Of a stretch of DNA of 64,000 nucleotides, positions 25,652 through 37,792 are shown piece after piece. Below the pieces are notes generated by a model. It was not told the DNA's origin, made no database searches, and saw only the letters and a list, made by a program, of their open reading frames with translations. How positions within the stretch are numbered: the stretch's first letter is position 1; every line of letters begins with the position of its first letter. Location of the stretch: positions 6,048,982-6,112,981 of the forward strand of contig JANPWX010000008.1 in assembly GCA_024734555.1 (NCBI GenBank). Direction: 5' to 3'. A program made the position numbers and the translations under genes. Source of the DNA: Trochalopteron elliotii. Taxonomy: Eukaryota > Chordata > Aves > Passeriformes > Leiothrichidae.

Positions 25652-26605
25652 TAAAGTGCACCATTTTACCAAGAAAGTAGTTGGTGTTAGAGGGTCTGAT
25701 TTAAGCTGGTCAAAAAAACCCAGAAAGATGGATAACTTTCCAGAAAATAGTTATTTATCAGTACAGCACATTTCAGACTGGATCAAACACATCAGAACCT
25801 GTTTCTTCCACAGGCATGTTGTAAATTAGGTAACACAAGCATGTGAGGTGATAAAGGGCAGCTTCAAGTGCCCTGTTAGCTAAAGTTACCCAGCTGAAGC
25901 TCTAAAGGATTCAATTCCAATCACCTTGGCAAATTGCATGCAGTCTAACACAAATTGTCGCGCTCAGAAAATATTCAAGGTCAGCTTAGGTCAAGTAATG
26001 CTAGTTTGGTAAAACATCTCCTGTCCATCCTAGCTTTTTGTCAGCCGGGGTCTTCCTCTGTGTGGACATCTTATGTCAAGAAAAATTCTTGGTTTAAAGC
26101 TGAGGAGACAATGTCTACCAGGATAGGAATTCATGTATTCAAGGCCAGTGTATTCCCTGCCATAAACTCAGCTTGAGAAGTTTTTAAGAGTGGGGGAAAA
26201 AAAAAGAAATAAAGAATAAGAAAATAATATGAGACATATAGTCCTCTTTGGACCAGTGCCCAAGTACAAAGTTGTTCCAGGGCTGCAGACCTATCAATGT
26301 TAGATTAGCTACTTCCCTCTTGCTACTCTCTACTTGTGTTTGAGTTCAATGTCTGAGGGCCCAGCACTTTTTTATCAAGAACGAGACGAGGAGTTTTCAG
26401 GGTTTGCATTGCTGACAGTGCGTGATGAAGGAAGAGGCTCTGTCAGGGGTGGAAAGTGAAATCACCAGAGCATGTCAGTGCCACAGACAGAGCAGTTTCA
26501 TACCCCTCCAGTTATTTTATGGGTATTTAAACACCTTTATCTGTCAGGGTGAACATTCTGTTCCAGCTCTTAGTACATTAGAGAACTTCCTGTGGTAGTA
26601 TCTAC

Positions 26606-26712
26606 AAGACAAAACAAAACAAACAACAAAACAAGAACCAAAAAAACCCCCACAAACCTAAAGAAGAACCCAAAGAACTAAAGAAGAACCCAAAACCAAA
26701 CAACAGCAAAAG
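26606..26712. repeat. A/C-rich tract with 20-bp tandem unit
   Basis: An AAAAC-rich stretch contains two exact copies of CTAAAGAAGAACCC at 26658-26671 and 26678-26691, giving a 20-bp period, within otherwise irregular A/C sequence. Confidence 0.85.
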
Positions 26713-29700
26713 CCAGCTAAGGAAGGATGAAAGCACAGAAAAAAAAAAAAGAAGTAGTAACAGAGAGGGGGAAGATGATACTTTAATTGCATGTTCATCA
26801 AAATAGCATCACAGTGGCAGTGGCTGGTCTGTTTAGCCTGATACTCCTATTAATTGCTTCAGTATAATTATCTGTTGACAAAAATGATCTGTGGATTTTG
26901 CCTACAAAAATAAATTGGAATTAGAATATTAGCACTGTTTTTAATAGTAGTTCTTCCCTCTCTCCCCACTCTTCCTGCTTTATCCCCAGTTATCTTTGTT
27001 ACCTTGACAGAGAGCTTCTTACATGTTATTATAGCATGAATATTTATCAACTTGCACAGATACACAAAAATAATTACCTATGCTGGTAGGATGCTACAGT
27101 AATTATAACAGCAAAGACAGACATTTAAAGTTCAACACAGAGCACAGGGCATTTCAGTCCCCTCACTAGTTTTATATCTTCAGGGTAGGACAAAATGGAG
27201 CTTTGTATTTAACCTGCATGATGAAAATGTGTGATTCTTACTTTGGATGTGAGAGCAGGAGGAATTTCACCAATTAACTTTATTTTAGTGATGATATTTA
27301 TTATATTTTCTCTTTCATCCTGCTCCCCGTTCTTCAATTAAGTCAATATATTTCTGTTAAAAGTAAAGAATCTGTATAGACTGTGCATGATTAGTTGTTG
27401 TTATTAATTCTGCCATTTTCTAACAGAATTATCTTGATCCAGGGAAACAAGTGTTAAAATTAAATAGTAATACCTTTGAATACTAATAGATTTCTTTTTC
27501 ATGAGAGTTGAGAAGTTTCCATTAATTTGTAAATTTGCTTTGTTAACAGTTCAAATCTCTCATGCCTTTCTAGATAGCACCCCTTCTCATCTTCCAGTTT
27601 CATTTTGTTACGTCTTCAGGTTGAAAAGGACTTTTTATTAAAACTGCAGCAGAATTTGAGAGCATAGCAAATTGCAACACCTGGGTTTATACTGCATTAT
27701 ACTAATGAAATGAAACCTTCTGGAGTCTGAAAATCATAAATGATTGTGACTTACCTTCTCAGTCTTTCAATAAGCAAATGCTGAACAATTCCCATCATCC
27801 ACATCCATCTACTAATTCCTTTCCTTTTAAATAATAAATTTGATAATTATGAGCTACATGTCTGCAGACCTTAACCAAAATCTCTTTGTGAGTATGGCAG
27901 AATACAGTATAGCCCCAAACTGGAAATCATCTGGTTTCACTTGTCAGAGAATCCTGGCTCTTCTGCAGTAAATGTGAATGCTCTCCTTTGCATAAATATC
28001 AATAAGAAATATTCCTTTGTGGTTTATTCTGAGGAGAATTATGGTCATGTTTGTGTACACATAATGCAGTGTTTTAATATGAGTTGGATTAGTACCACAC
28101 TTCCTACACTTTTAGAAAAGGCTTATTTTGTCGAACTTAAATATCAGATGTCTCTGGCTTGGACTGCTTCCACACATGAAGCTGAAGTCTGAACTTTGTG
28201 TTTGACAAGTTGCTCTTAAGCTCAAGTCACTTGGTGGTGAATTTCTGAAATGTATTCTGAGTTTCTGAAATGTAGCTCAATCAAAGGTCAGCATAGCTGT
28301 TCCAAACAGATTCAGAGTATCTTGAATGAACAATTGCCCAAGAACAAATTTAGCTATATATCTGTTTTGGCTGTATCAGTTTATTCTTTTTTTCAGTTGT
28401 TCAGTTTTATTGAAAAAGATCTAAAATGCATAATATTCTCATAACATAATTTTATTAGCCAAAGCAATTTCTGAATTATTCATATGAATATTAAGACATT
28501 GGTAATGGAATGAGATTTGGTCCATTTGACAATGGATTGGCCAGCAGGTATTTGTAAAATCATATTTTCTTTAAAAGCCCCTGTTGTTCAAAAAAGGAAG
28601 AAGTTTGAATTTCCCTGTTTTAAAGCATTAAAACCTTGACTAAAAAGTAGAAAGCCTTTCCTGAAAGTGCCTAAGTTATAATATCCTAACGGTGCAAAAG
28701 ATCTGTGTGACTCTACGTGAAAATTCCAAACAGCTCCCAAACAGGAATGTATTTTCATATCTGGGGGGTCCTGAGAAGGTGGGCAGGATAAAAGAAAGAC
28801 AGATCACAGCAAGCCATGCTGAATTATGCTTTGCCATACACCCCTATACACAGTATCTCCAGAGTTACTACCTGGGCTAGGTACACAGAGCTGCAGGGTG
28901 GTCACTCTTGGCTGCAGGGATGTGATGCAATGAAAGGACTGGCAAAAGGGTAGATAAGTGTGGAAAGAAAAAATAATTAAGAAAAATCATTTGCACCATG
29001 GAAAATGTTATCATATGTGGACTAGTTTAATTCTCAGTGGTTGGTATTAAATTCATGAGCATTTGTTGCCCAGATTAGAAAAGAAAGAAATTTGAAAGCA
29101 GACAATGTCTTTAGGGACATGGAGCTGGCAGGAGGTCTGCATCTTCAGTCTCTTTTTCTATTGAATTTACCACTCTGAGCAAAGATGAAAAGTGAGATAT
29201 GAAGCTAAGGCCTGGTTTTAAAAGCTGAAACTGTCTTTGGATTTTGAATTCCAATACTGGCTTAAAGAAAGTTAAAAAAAAAAAAAAGTTCTTTCCAAAG
29301 CTGGAATAACTTTCAGAGTGACTGGGGAAAGGACACACATAAGAAAGATGAAATAAGACAGTGTTTAAGCATATGCAGAGGAACAAACAGTCAGAAGTAA
29401 TAAAGGATTAAAAATGTCAGGATAAAAACATCTGTGAATGACTGTACAATAAAGATCAACCTCAGGAAAGATTATGTGCAGGATACCTCATTAAATATTG
29501 AATAAATATTTTATAATAGTGTGCAAGTCTCACATATAATGCTTCTTACACTTTCTCCCAATATTTTTTGTGATGACTTTTCTCATGCAGTCCTGATCCC
29601 ATTCCCCATTTTCATAACTGAATGCTGTGGACTTCTGTAAAGTCCCTTCATTCCATCAGGCAGCTCTATCTCTGCCCAAGTGCCCACGATCTTCTAGGAA

Positions 29701-29730
29701 AAATAATTTTAGTTGAGGCATGTATTATAC

Positions 29731-29746
29731 TGTATATATATATACA
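29731..29746. repeat. (TA)n palindrome
   Basis: TGTATATATATATACA is a perfect 16-base palindrome, a short TA microsatellite. Confidence 0.85.
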
Positions 29747-32108
29747 ATCTATTTATTGGTATACTGGACTACAGTAGTACCCAAAATAGTAACAATTAAA
29801 GTCATTATTACAAAAGCAGGAACTAATATTCCTTGATCGAGGTAGAACCTGTCTTTGTATTCCTCTTCCAACCACAACACCTGTAAAAGGGCCAAGTTTA
29901 AATTGCTACAGACTGAGCACAGGCCTTTTTTAATAGCTGTTTTATGTTCCTTTGAGCTACCTAGCTTGTATTAAAACAGGTCATAAACCTTACAGTTATT
30001 CACTACTGTGATCATTCGTTTGACAAGCTTTAATCTCACAGCCTGCTGGGAAACCCAGCACCTTTTTTTTTCCCCAATTATTGTTATTTTCAACCCATTT
30101 TTTTAAGTAGCAGGTACTATATACTAGATAAGGTGGATATCAAGCAGTTCAAATGTTTTGGGACCTGGCTAGGGCCATAGCTTGACAGCAAGGTAGGTGC
30201 AGTGCAAAGCCTGTTAGGACCAACCTAATTCATCTCTGTGTCAAGGGCTATATCTCAGGGCTCCCTGGCTCTTATCTTCTCACTGACCCTTACCCATCTG
30301 CTCTGCATATTTGCATTCCAGAGCAATTCACACAGTTCACAGGAATTTGACTTTGGAACAGAACGAGGCTCTAACTGTAATTATCCTTCCATACTGTGCA
30401 AGACAGAAAAGGAGGTGAATTGCATGACACAGCTCCTTACAAACAGGAGGCCTTGCAAGGCTGCTAGAAGGAGTCCAGTGTAGTTTCCAGCAGGTTAATA
30501 TACCCATACCACAATTCTGCTAATTCAGGTATCTGAACTATCTGCATTAAAGCCACCATTGTACTCTTGAGACATACTCTAAAACATTCCAATCAATTTC
30601 AATCTCAATCCATATTCCTGTCATGTGGTTCAGAAAGAGCTGTTACCTGCATTAAGTTATTGTGAATTAAAATCAATACACAAAGCTTGGCAGCATCCTA
30701 ATAGGCCATTGCCATAGATTGCCTTGAAAGAAGTCTTAGTCCCATTGCTGAGAAATGGGAGGAACTGGGAAGAGGGGCTAACAGTCTCTGTTAATTTCTT
30801 GTAAATAGCACTAAACTAAAGACCATAATAAATCCAGAACCTACCATTTCACTCAGAAGGGAAAAATACTCTTTAAAGTACTGTAAGTAAAAGAACAAAC
30901 TTCATGTCTAATTGAAGATGACAATAAAAACACCAAAAAGGTGACAGACTACACACATGGATAAGAATAGGCCAAATGTAAAATCCCCTTAATATCCTAC
31001 TCAGTTTCTGGGATGTGATTGAGCTCCTTGCTGTAGAAAAGGTGACTTTTCTATTAGTGCAACTGACTTTCTAAACAATCTGTTTGAAAAGGGCAGGATC
31101 AGAGAATGGTGGGTTTCGGTGCCAATACACAGCCTATTGGCACAGTATTTACTTATCCAAGATCTTGTAGATTTGAATCCTTCATCTATGCTTTAGTTTT
31201 ATTAAGGGGTGGGTGTTGTGTTATGTTTTGCAGCAATTTTATAACTGTTGATAGTGGGAGAATTTCTGTAATGAAAGAATGAAATGTTTCAATTAAATTT
31301 TGGTCATTGATTCTAACATGAGTTAATGTACATTGTTGTTCAATTAAAAATAACAAGCTGCTGTGCTGTTCCTAGCCAAATAAAACCCCCAAAACAGCAG
31401 TCAACAAAGCACTTGAGGAAATTAAGTATTTGGGGCTGCATATTTCACCAAAATCTTTTGGAGAAGGAAATGTGAAATGACTAACATATAAAAGGGGGCC
31501 AATAATTATATTTGGAGTCAAGGAAAAAGTGGTTTTGCCTAGCAACAAGGCAATAGCATCTTGTGCTTGAAAATGCTTTGGTTGTAGTTTATCAGACTTA
31601 GTATTTCTTGTTGGTTATAATGGCTGTGCTTGGTCATCCAGCAGCCATTGGAAGGGAGTGGAGAAATCTAGTAATAAGCTTGAATTTCAGTTTGGGGAGC
31701 AGTTTCTTAATATTTGCAGGGAATGGGAGTTTTTGAAGTGTCACAGTGAATATTTACTTCATGAGATAGCCAAGGCTCAGCGTGGGCTATGGGAATCATT
31801 GAATGTGCCTGTCCACTGTTTCTAGAGTCAGTGTCAAGCACGCTGTCAAGGTTGACAGTTTTACCCACAACTGAGCTTCATTTCTCACCTTCTTTTTTTC
31901 TTTTCTTTCCTTTCTCTCACTACTTTCAGTAGAGAAAGAGGGAAATGGGAAATTTTAATGAGTCTAGAGTTCTATTGAATGGAGTGACGCTATGAAAGGA
32001 TTATATTCCAGTGTGTTCAGAAATTTTTGATGAGTAGACACAGAGGTAATTTCCATATGCTTTATGAATTCTAACCACTCATACAATTACCTAATTTCAA
32101 AACTCTCT

Positions 32109-32515
32109 TCATAGAATCATTTAGTTTGGAAAAGACCTTTAAGAACATCAAGTCCAACCATTAACCCAGCTTTGCCAAGCCCACCACTAAACCACGTCCC
32201 AAAGTTCCACATCTACGTGTCTCCAACATCTATAAATGTCTCCTGGGATAGTGACTTCAGCACTCCCCTGGGCAGCCTGCTCCAAAGCTTGACAACCTTT
32301 TCATGAAGAGATTTTTCCTGATATCCAAAGTCATTCACCCCTGGCACAACTTGAGGCCATTTCCTCTTGTCCTGTAGTTTGTTTCTTGGGAGAAGATGCC
32401 AATTACCACCTTGCCATAACCTCCCTTCATGTACTTGTAGAGAGCAATTATGTCCCCCTGACCCTCCTTTTCTCCAGGCTAAAGCCCTCCAGCTGCCATA
32501 GAGCTCCTATTTGTG
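32109..32515 (-). mobile_element. CR1 LINE, longest 3' fragment in the window
   Basis: Starting with TCATAGAATCATTTAG, the + strand follows the reverse complement of bird CR1 closely: 'ttggaaaagacctttaag', 'aagtccaacca', 'ctgggcagcctgctcc', 'ggccatttcctcttgtcctg', 'tacttgtagagagcaat' and 'ccttttctccaggctaaa'. This places the 3' end at the low coordinate. About 405 bases are recognisable; the 5' end fades near 'gctcctatttgtgctg'. It is the best preserved of the five CR1 pieces here. It is a 5'-truncated, noncoding fragment antisense to GRID2. Confidence 0.95.
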
Positions 32516-33610
32516 CTGTATATCCCAGTACTGACTAGTTTGTCTGACCTCAAAAGCCGTTTTTTTACCCAATGCTTTCTGTGTAGTGCCCTGGCTGGGA
32601 AGTTTCTGTCCATAGAAAAGGGGTAAAAACGATTTAGCTGACCAGGAAAATAATCCAAAACATTCTGTTTTGCTTTTGCTTTTTCATTTGTAAAGTACAT
32701 CCTAGCTTTTTAGCATTTTTATATTTAGAACAAGTAAAAGACCTTCACATATATGTGCAGCAGAGTAGTGTATCATAGTTTCATATAATTTCTATCCTGA
32801 AATAAGTCTCAAAGCCACAGAATCCACACTTTTAATTGGAGAGAAAAATCTATCTTATTGCCCAGTGGTCTCCTAATGAGGTGTTGGGCACAGGTAAAGC
32901 CATGAACAGCTGAGCTAAGACCACCACTTCCTTGTAAACAGCCCACTGAACACAACTTTTTTCTTCTTCTCATGTATTTAATTAGAGTGCTGTGTTTGAG
33001 ATCTGAATGAAACTTTCCTGTTGTTTCAATAAAATTTTCTGTAACTTGTTCAAATAGAGAGCTTCTATACAAAAATACTGGATCTTTAAAACTAGATTTT
33101 CATTGAGGAACTAAAAGATTACTATCAAAGCTTGGAATTTAAAGTCACTATTCTACTGGCTAAAAATCATCCTAAACAGAGACTCTGGGTTTAGGGAACT
33201 GAGCTTCTGAAAAGCAATCATTCTCTTGTTCTCCCCCCCTGCCTCCTCTAGGGCTGGAATTTATTGCTTGACTTTATCATCCACATCTGTAGCACAGCTA
33301 CAAACAGATGTTTCTCTTTGATTGTCTAATTAATTAACACAACCAAGTTAAACTCAGCCTAATTGTTCTTTTCTGCTATTTAGCTTGAGTATTGCTCCTT
33401 CTGTTTTCAAGCATGAAGGTTTCCTGTGCCCAACAGCTTTTCTCTCCTTTCCTATTTTTAACTTTATCAGGGGGGTGTAGTAAAGAACATAAAATTACTT
33501 CAAACCAGATATTTCATCCAAATTATTGATATGTCTGAGAATTTCATCAGAGTAAATAAGAACTGTATTTTTTACTTTTAAGTCTTAGACTCTTGAAGCA
33601 CTTAGCAAAT

Positions 33611-33725
33611 TGTCGTGGTTCTGGCCAGGACATGGTTAATTTTCGCAATAGCCAGGAGGGGACATGGCTAGGACCCACAGGTTGTGCTGTGCCATCTCAC
33701 ACCAGTTTCCAGGGATGCTGAGAAT
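33611..33725 (+). mobile_element. Putative endogenous retrovirus LTR fragment (ERVL-like)
   Basis: The segment begins TGTCGTGGTTCTGGCCAGGA, then 'catggttaatttt', 'agccaggaggggacatgg' and 'ctaggaccca'. This resembles the 5' end of avian LTRs, which start TGT and carry a GGTTAATTTT motif soon after. Only about 115 bases are recognisable. There is no internal retroviral coding sequence, no primer-binding site and no second LTR, so it would be a decayed solo LTR or fragment. The plus orientation rests on the TGT start. It could also be another repeat class. Confidence 0.5.
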
Positions 33726-35976
33726 GTTTAATTATATCAGTCTTAATATGTAGCCTATTGTTAACCTCTATCAGTCTTAGTTTGTGGCTTCTTCTTTAAA
33801 ACGTGTGATAATAGGGAAATGAATGGAGACAAACATTTTCTTGAGCTATTTCCCCAGAGTACTTTTACTATCATGTCATCTTCCCAACACTTTCCCTTTT
33901 TTATGCCATGTTGCCTTAATCTTGGGTTCACCTTTATCCTTGCTAAGCTGTGCCAGTCTAGCATTTTGTGGTTTCTCTTGCTTGGGGGATATAATCACCT
34001 CTGAAGCCAGGCTTTGTCTTCCTACAGCCTTAAAAAGCAATATGCACAGCTTCATCCAACCTTTACCTGTTTGCTGCTGACTTTCATTTTGCTGCAGGTG
34101 GTTTTGGCTGTGTGGTGCTTAGCTGTCCACCACAGTTTACCCACAGTCCTGTGTAAAATCCACCAAGTCTTAAACCTATCCTCCTTTGGGCCAGGGCAGC
34201 ACAGCTTTGATCCCAAGAAGAAACCAGGCAGTGATAACTGTGGAGCTGTTTTGAGAAGAAGCCCTTATCCCAGGCTTAGCAGTGCTGCATTCAGCTGACA
34301 GGGGGGTATGTTGAAGGTAAAGTTGAATGAAAATAGCCCCTCTCTTAAAGGATCTCCTTTGAGGTTGGATGAAAAACCATTCACTAAATATACTGGATGT
34401 CTATGTGGTTCAGTGAGGCAGATCATCAGCCTTGCAAAAACAAGAAGTTAAGGGTGTGCAACTGATTAATTTTCTTTAATTCTCCTCAGTCATGAATGTT
34501 GTGACTTGTTTGCTTTTCTAGACCTTCCTGGTTTTACAGGCTGTGAAGTCTGCTCTTGCCCCATAGAGTCTCTTAAGTCTCCTAGAGTGGTGTCTCCAGG
34601 AGAAAGAAAAGGACAAGCAGAAGCCTTCCTTGGATCACTTCACTGTATTCTGGAGCAATTTAGGTTTAAAGTGATCCTTGGGTGGCAGCTGTGTGGAGCA
34701 GGGTAAATATTAGAGCAGGTTGTTGGAATGGTGTCCAGTGGAATTTTGAGCATCTCCAAGGCTAACAATTGTATAGATTCTCTAATAAAGACCTTCTTAT
34801 ATAGTCTGAATTAACACTTCCTTTGGAGAGAAAGTGTATCAGGATTTTCCTGGATTTATTGGGGTCAAGTAGAACCTTCATCATCAGGGTGAATTTTTCC
34901 ACCCCCAAAATCATCAGTTAGCTCATCAGATTTTCACACCTACTTTCTGCAAGCTCATCATTTTCCTCGTTGTTTTGCTGTGTTTATTTTCTTTCTGCAA
35001 GTTCAACTTTCTTAAGGATGGAGACAATAATTTTAACATCCATATTGTAGGGATGTGTGCACCTTTCCATAGCTCCCATGGCATCCTTCCAGTGCAAAAA
35101 AGAAAAAAAAGGGACAAAAGGGACAACTGGCATAGTTTCAGGCTGCAGCGTTTATGAGGGGAAAATACCAAGACAAATATTTTTTTGTCCTATTTCAATG
35201 CATTCTCAGAAATGTAAACAATTGCACAAAAAACATTATGGCATTAGATTGGTTTAGTTTTGTTTGGAATGTGATTAAATGGTTTGCTGCTCCAGACTTC
35301 AACAAAAATTGTGAAATGTTAATTGTTTTGCATAAAGCTGATTGACTGTATTTCATTACATGTGTATGGGACACTGGACATTGGGGTTTTTTTCAACAGT
35401 AAACAATTTGTTTGTAATGTAAAATAAACAATTGCATTGTTTAATAAAGGACTATTTATTAAGTCCTAATAAGGATATTAGTTGGGACAAACAGCATTTT
35501 AAACAGCATATTAAATCACTACAGTGAGAAACTAGACAGAAAACCAGTTTATGAGCAACTATTTTCTAAATAATTTAGTGATAAAAATTAATCTTTTCTA
35601 ATATGAAAATTATCAACTTATAAAATGTCCTTTGTACACATGAATCTTTAGAATTTTGTGCATAGTGTATTTAGATTGATAAACTACCATTTTTATTTGT
35701 TGCAGAAACATTTCTTTCAGTAATTTTGAGTCTGTATTTATGGAATCTATCATTCAGTTGATCAGCAAAGCTGAATTCATTTTTTGTGCTTTCATTTAAG
35801 AGGGGCTTTCATCAACTTAGTCTCAATTTCTTTGATGTTCTTGGAACCTGGGCACTGGAAAACTACTTTAAAAATTCATTTTACTTTCTCTCCTCCATTT
35901 TTAGTTAATTTCACTGATCTTGGATAATATGGAAGAAAGAAATTCTATAATAACTTGAGACAGTCCACCCTTAACC

Positions 35977-36008
35977 TTTTTTTTTTTTCTCTTTTTTTTT
36001 TTTTTTTT
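35977..36008. repeat. T-rich tract
   Basis: About 30 pyrimidines, nearly all T, with one CTC interruption. It is antisense to a possible poly-A tail, but no retrocopy is recognisable on its right side. Confidence 0.9.
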
Positions 36009-37130
36009 GTCAGGGGTGGGATTGTTTGGTTTATTTTGTATTTGTGTTGGGGTTGGGTGATTTCCTGGAGTCAGAAGAACATTCTGCCAGTGCAATCTGG
36101 TTGCATCCTTTCTTCTTTGGCAGCATCCTCAGCATGTGGCTGTCCTTGAGAATATTTACTCAAGCATTTACAAATTATGCTTTCTTAATTCAAGAACATT
36201 CTGCCTGCAATTCAGTGACACCTGTTCATACAGAAAGACATTCTAGCAAGGTAAAAATATTGGTGAGGTATGGGATTAGTGAAAAAATGGTAAAAATACT
36301 CTGGCTTCAAAGTAATTTACAGATACAAGTAGTAAAATAATAAAGAAATATTTTAAACACCAACAAAAATGCCACTGTAGATACAATTAAAGTTTGGGCC
36401 ACAAATACTGCAAAGAATCAATTCTGTTTTCTTCTATCTGCTTGTCAGTTTTGCAGACTAAATGGTCAGGGAGTGGTTTCATGGGCTTGTCCTGGCCAAG
36501 CCATGACAAGTCAGAACTAGATTTTTTGCACCCCAGAATAGATGTTTCTGTTAACGTTATACAAAATTACAGCACTATGTAATGAATTAAAAGAAAGATA
36601 TTTAGCATATTTAAAAAACTATCTATGTGTTACAGCACCTTAATGCTTTTGGGGATAATTTAATATTTTGCTGTACTTACATCAGACAGATGTTTTCAGA
36701 GAAAATAAAGAACAAGCCCAAGTGAAATCCATCTATGGCAAATATATGTTTTGTCCTTAGAAATATGATCTGGGTTTTTGTAGCCTTTTTAAAAAAAGTG
36801 GAGCATCTAAAAATTAATTGTGCAACAGTAAGAATAACAGAGCAGGGGCGATTTAATAACAAAATAGATAAAACTATAACAAGTCTTTGGAAAAGTAAGA
36901 AGAGCATGTTGTTTGGAAATCTGACCTTTCAGTATCAGCTTTTGGTATCTATTTGTATCCTTTATGGTGGTCATCTTTTAGACTAATATTCACCAATCAT
37001 TCTTACAGATGGCCTTAAGTCCTATAATTGATTGTCTCTTAACTATTCAAATGGAGTTTCTTTGGATAGAACTATTTAAATTTAACTGGCCTATATTCAG
37101 GTTACAGTAGAAGGACAAGAACAATACATG

Positions 37131-37182
37131 TTTCAGTTTCGCTTTTCTTTCAGTTTTGCTTTTCTTTCATGTTTTTCTTTCC
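37131..37182. repeat. 17-bp minisatellite, about three units
   Basis: The unit TTTCAGTTTCGCTTTTC is followed by TTTCAGTTTTGCTTTTC and a third, more diverged TTTCATG-type unit. On the minus strand the first unit contains GAAACTGAAA, matching the GAAANNGAAA arrangement bound by interferon regulatory factors. This is likely coincidental in a pyrimidine repeat. Confidence 0.8.
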
Positions 37183-37283
37183 TTACAACATGAATTAGTG
37201 GCTGCATTAGGTACAGCATTTGCCCAGCTAGTGGAAAATGGCAGTGCTGTGGAATCCTCCATGTTTATGGCCAGACACTGAGT

Positions 37284-37328
37284 GTATGTCTGTCCTGCTG
37301 ACCATAAATGTGGTCAGCAGACAATACT
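37284..37328. repeat. Compact hairpin-forming inverted repeat
   Basis: CTGCTGACCA (37295-37304) and TGGTCAGCAG (37311-37320) are perfect complements around the six-base loop TAAATG. After a one-base bulge the stem continues with TGT/ACA, and after a small internal loop with GTAT/ATAC. The whole fold is about 45 bases, shorter than a typical microRNA precursor. It lies about 260 bases before the S1 exon. Confidence 0.6.
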
Positions 37329-37567
37329 AAAAAGCATTTCGGTTGAAATGTTACAACAGAAGATCAACTTCTGAAATACATAATAGAGAATAAAATTTCT
37401 CTGTTGAAGGAAATCCAAACCAAAGTAGCAGTTTGCAGAATGTAAGGGACACTGCTAACGATGTATTTTAGGAGAGTTTTGTATAAATAATATTTTTATA
37501 GTTCCTCCTTTCGTTTAAAAAAACCCAGCACCCAAACATGGCACATAATTGCTTTATTAACAGATTC

Positions 37568-37588
37568 CTCTTTTGTTTTTTTGTTTAG
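37568..37588 (+). other. GRID2: Splice acceptor before S1 exon
   Basis: The pyrimidine tract CTCTTTTGTTTTTTTGTTTAG ends immediately before GAA-GAG. It defines the exon start at 37589. Confidence 0.95.
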
Positions 37589-37786
37589 GAAGAGCCTTTT
37601 GTCATGGTGTCTGAAAATGTTCTGGGAAAACCAAAGAAGTATCAGGGCTTCTCAATAGACGTGTTGGAAGCCTTGGCCACTTACCTCGGCTTTAAATATG
37701 AAATTTATGTAGCACCAGATCACAAGTATGGGAGTCCTCAGGATGATGGGTCCTGGAACGGCCTGATAGGGGAACTGGTGTTTAAG
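37589..37786 (+). CDS. GRID2: GRID2 internal exon: S1 ligand-binding lobe (probably exon 10)
   Basis: This 198-base, phase 0-0 exon encodes 66 residues from [13 protein letters not shown] to [11 protein letters not shown]. It forms the first part of the S1 lobe of the bilobed domain that binds D-serine or glycine in delta receptors. Visible family motifs are EEPFVM at 1-6, YQGFSID at 18-24 (equivalent to the conserved Y-G-ID segment of ionotropic glutamate receptors), LGFKYEIY at 33-40 and WNGLIGELV at 56-64. The sequence is clearly the delta-2 paralog ([19 protein letters not shown]). Compared from memory with mammalian GRID2 there are about seven, mostly conservative, differences, concentrated at residues 27-36 and 52-60. 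That is more than in the flanking exons and needs an alignment. The acceptor is GTTTAG|GAA and the donor AAG|GTAAGG. The next exon continues the frame (VFK-RADIGIS). Confidence 0.98.
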
Positions 37787-37792
37787 GTAAGG
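37787..37792 (+). other. GRID2: Splice donor after S1 exon
   Basis: AAG|GTAAGG is a strong consensus donor. The intron closes the frame after seven codons. Confidence 0.95.

Noticed and set aside
36077..36205. 14-bp direct repeat AGAACATTCTGCC-type occurring twice about 110 bases apart
   Set aside because: No terminal features or inserted element between the copies; likely coincidence.
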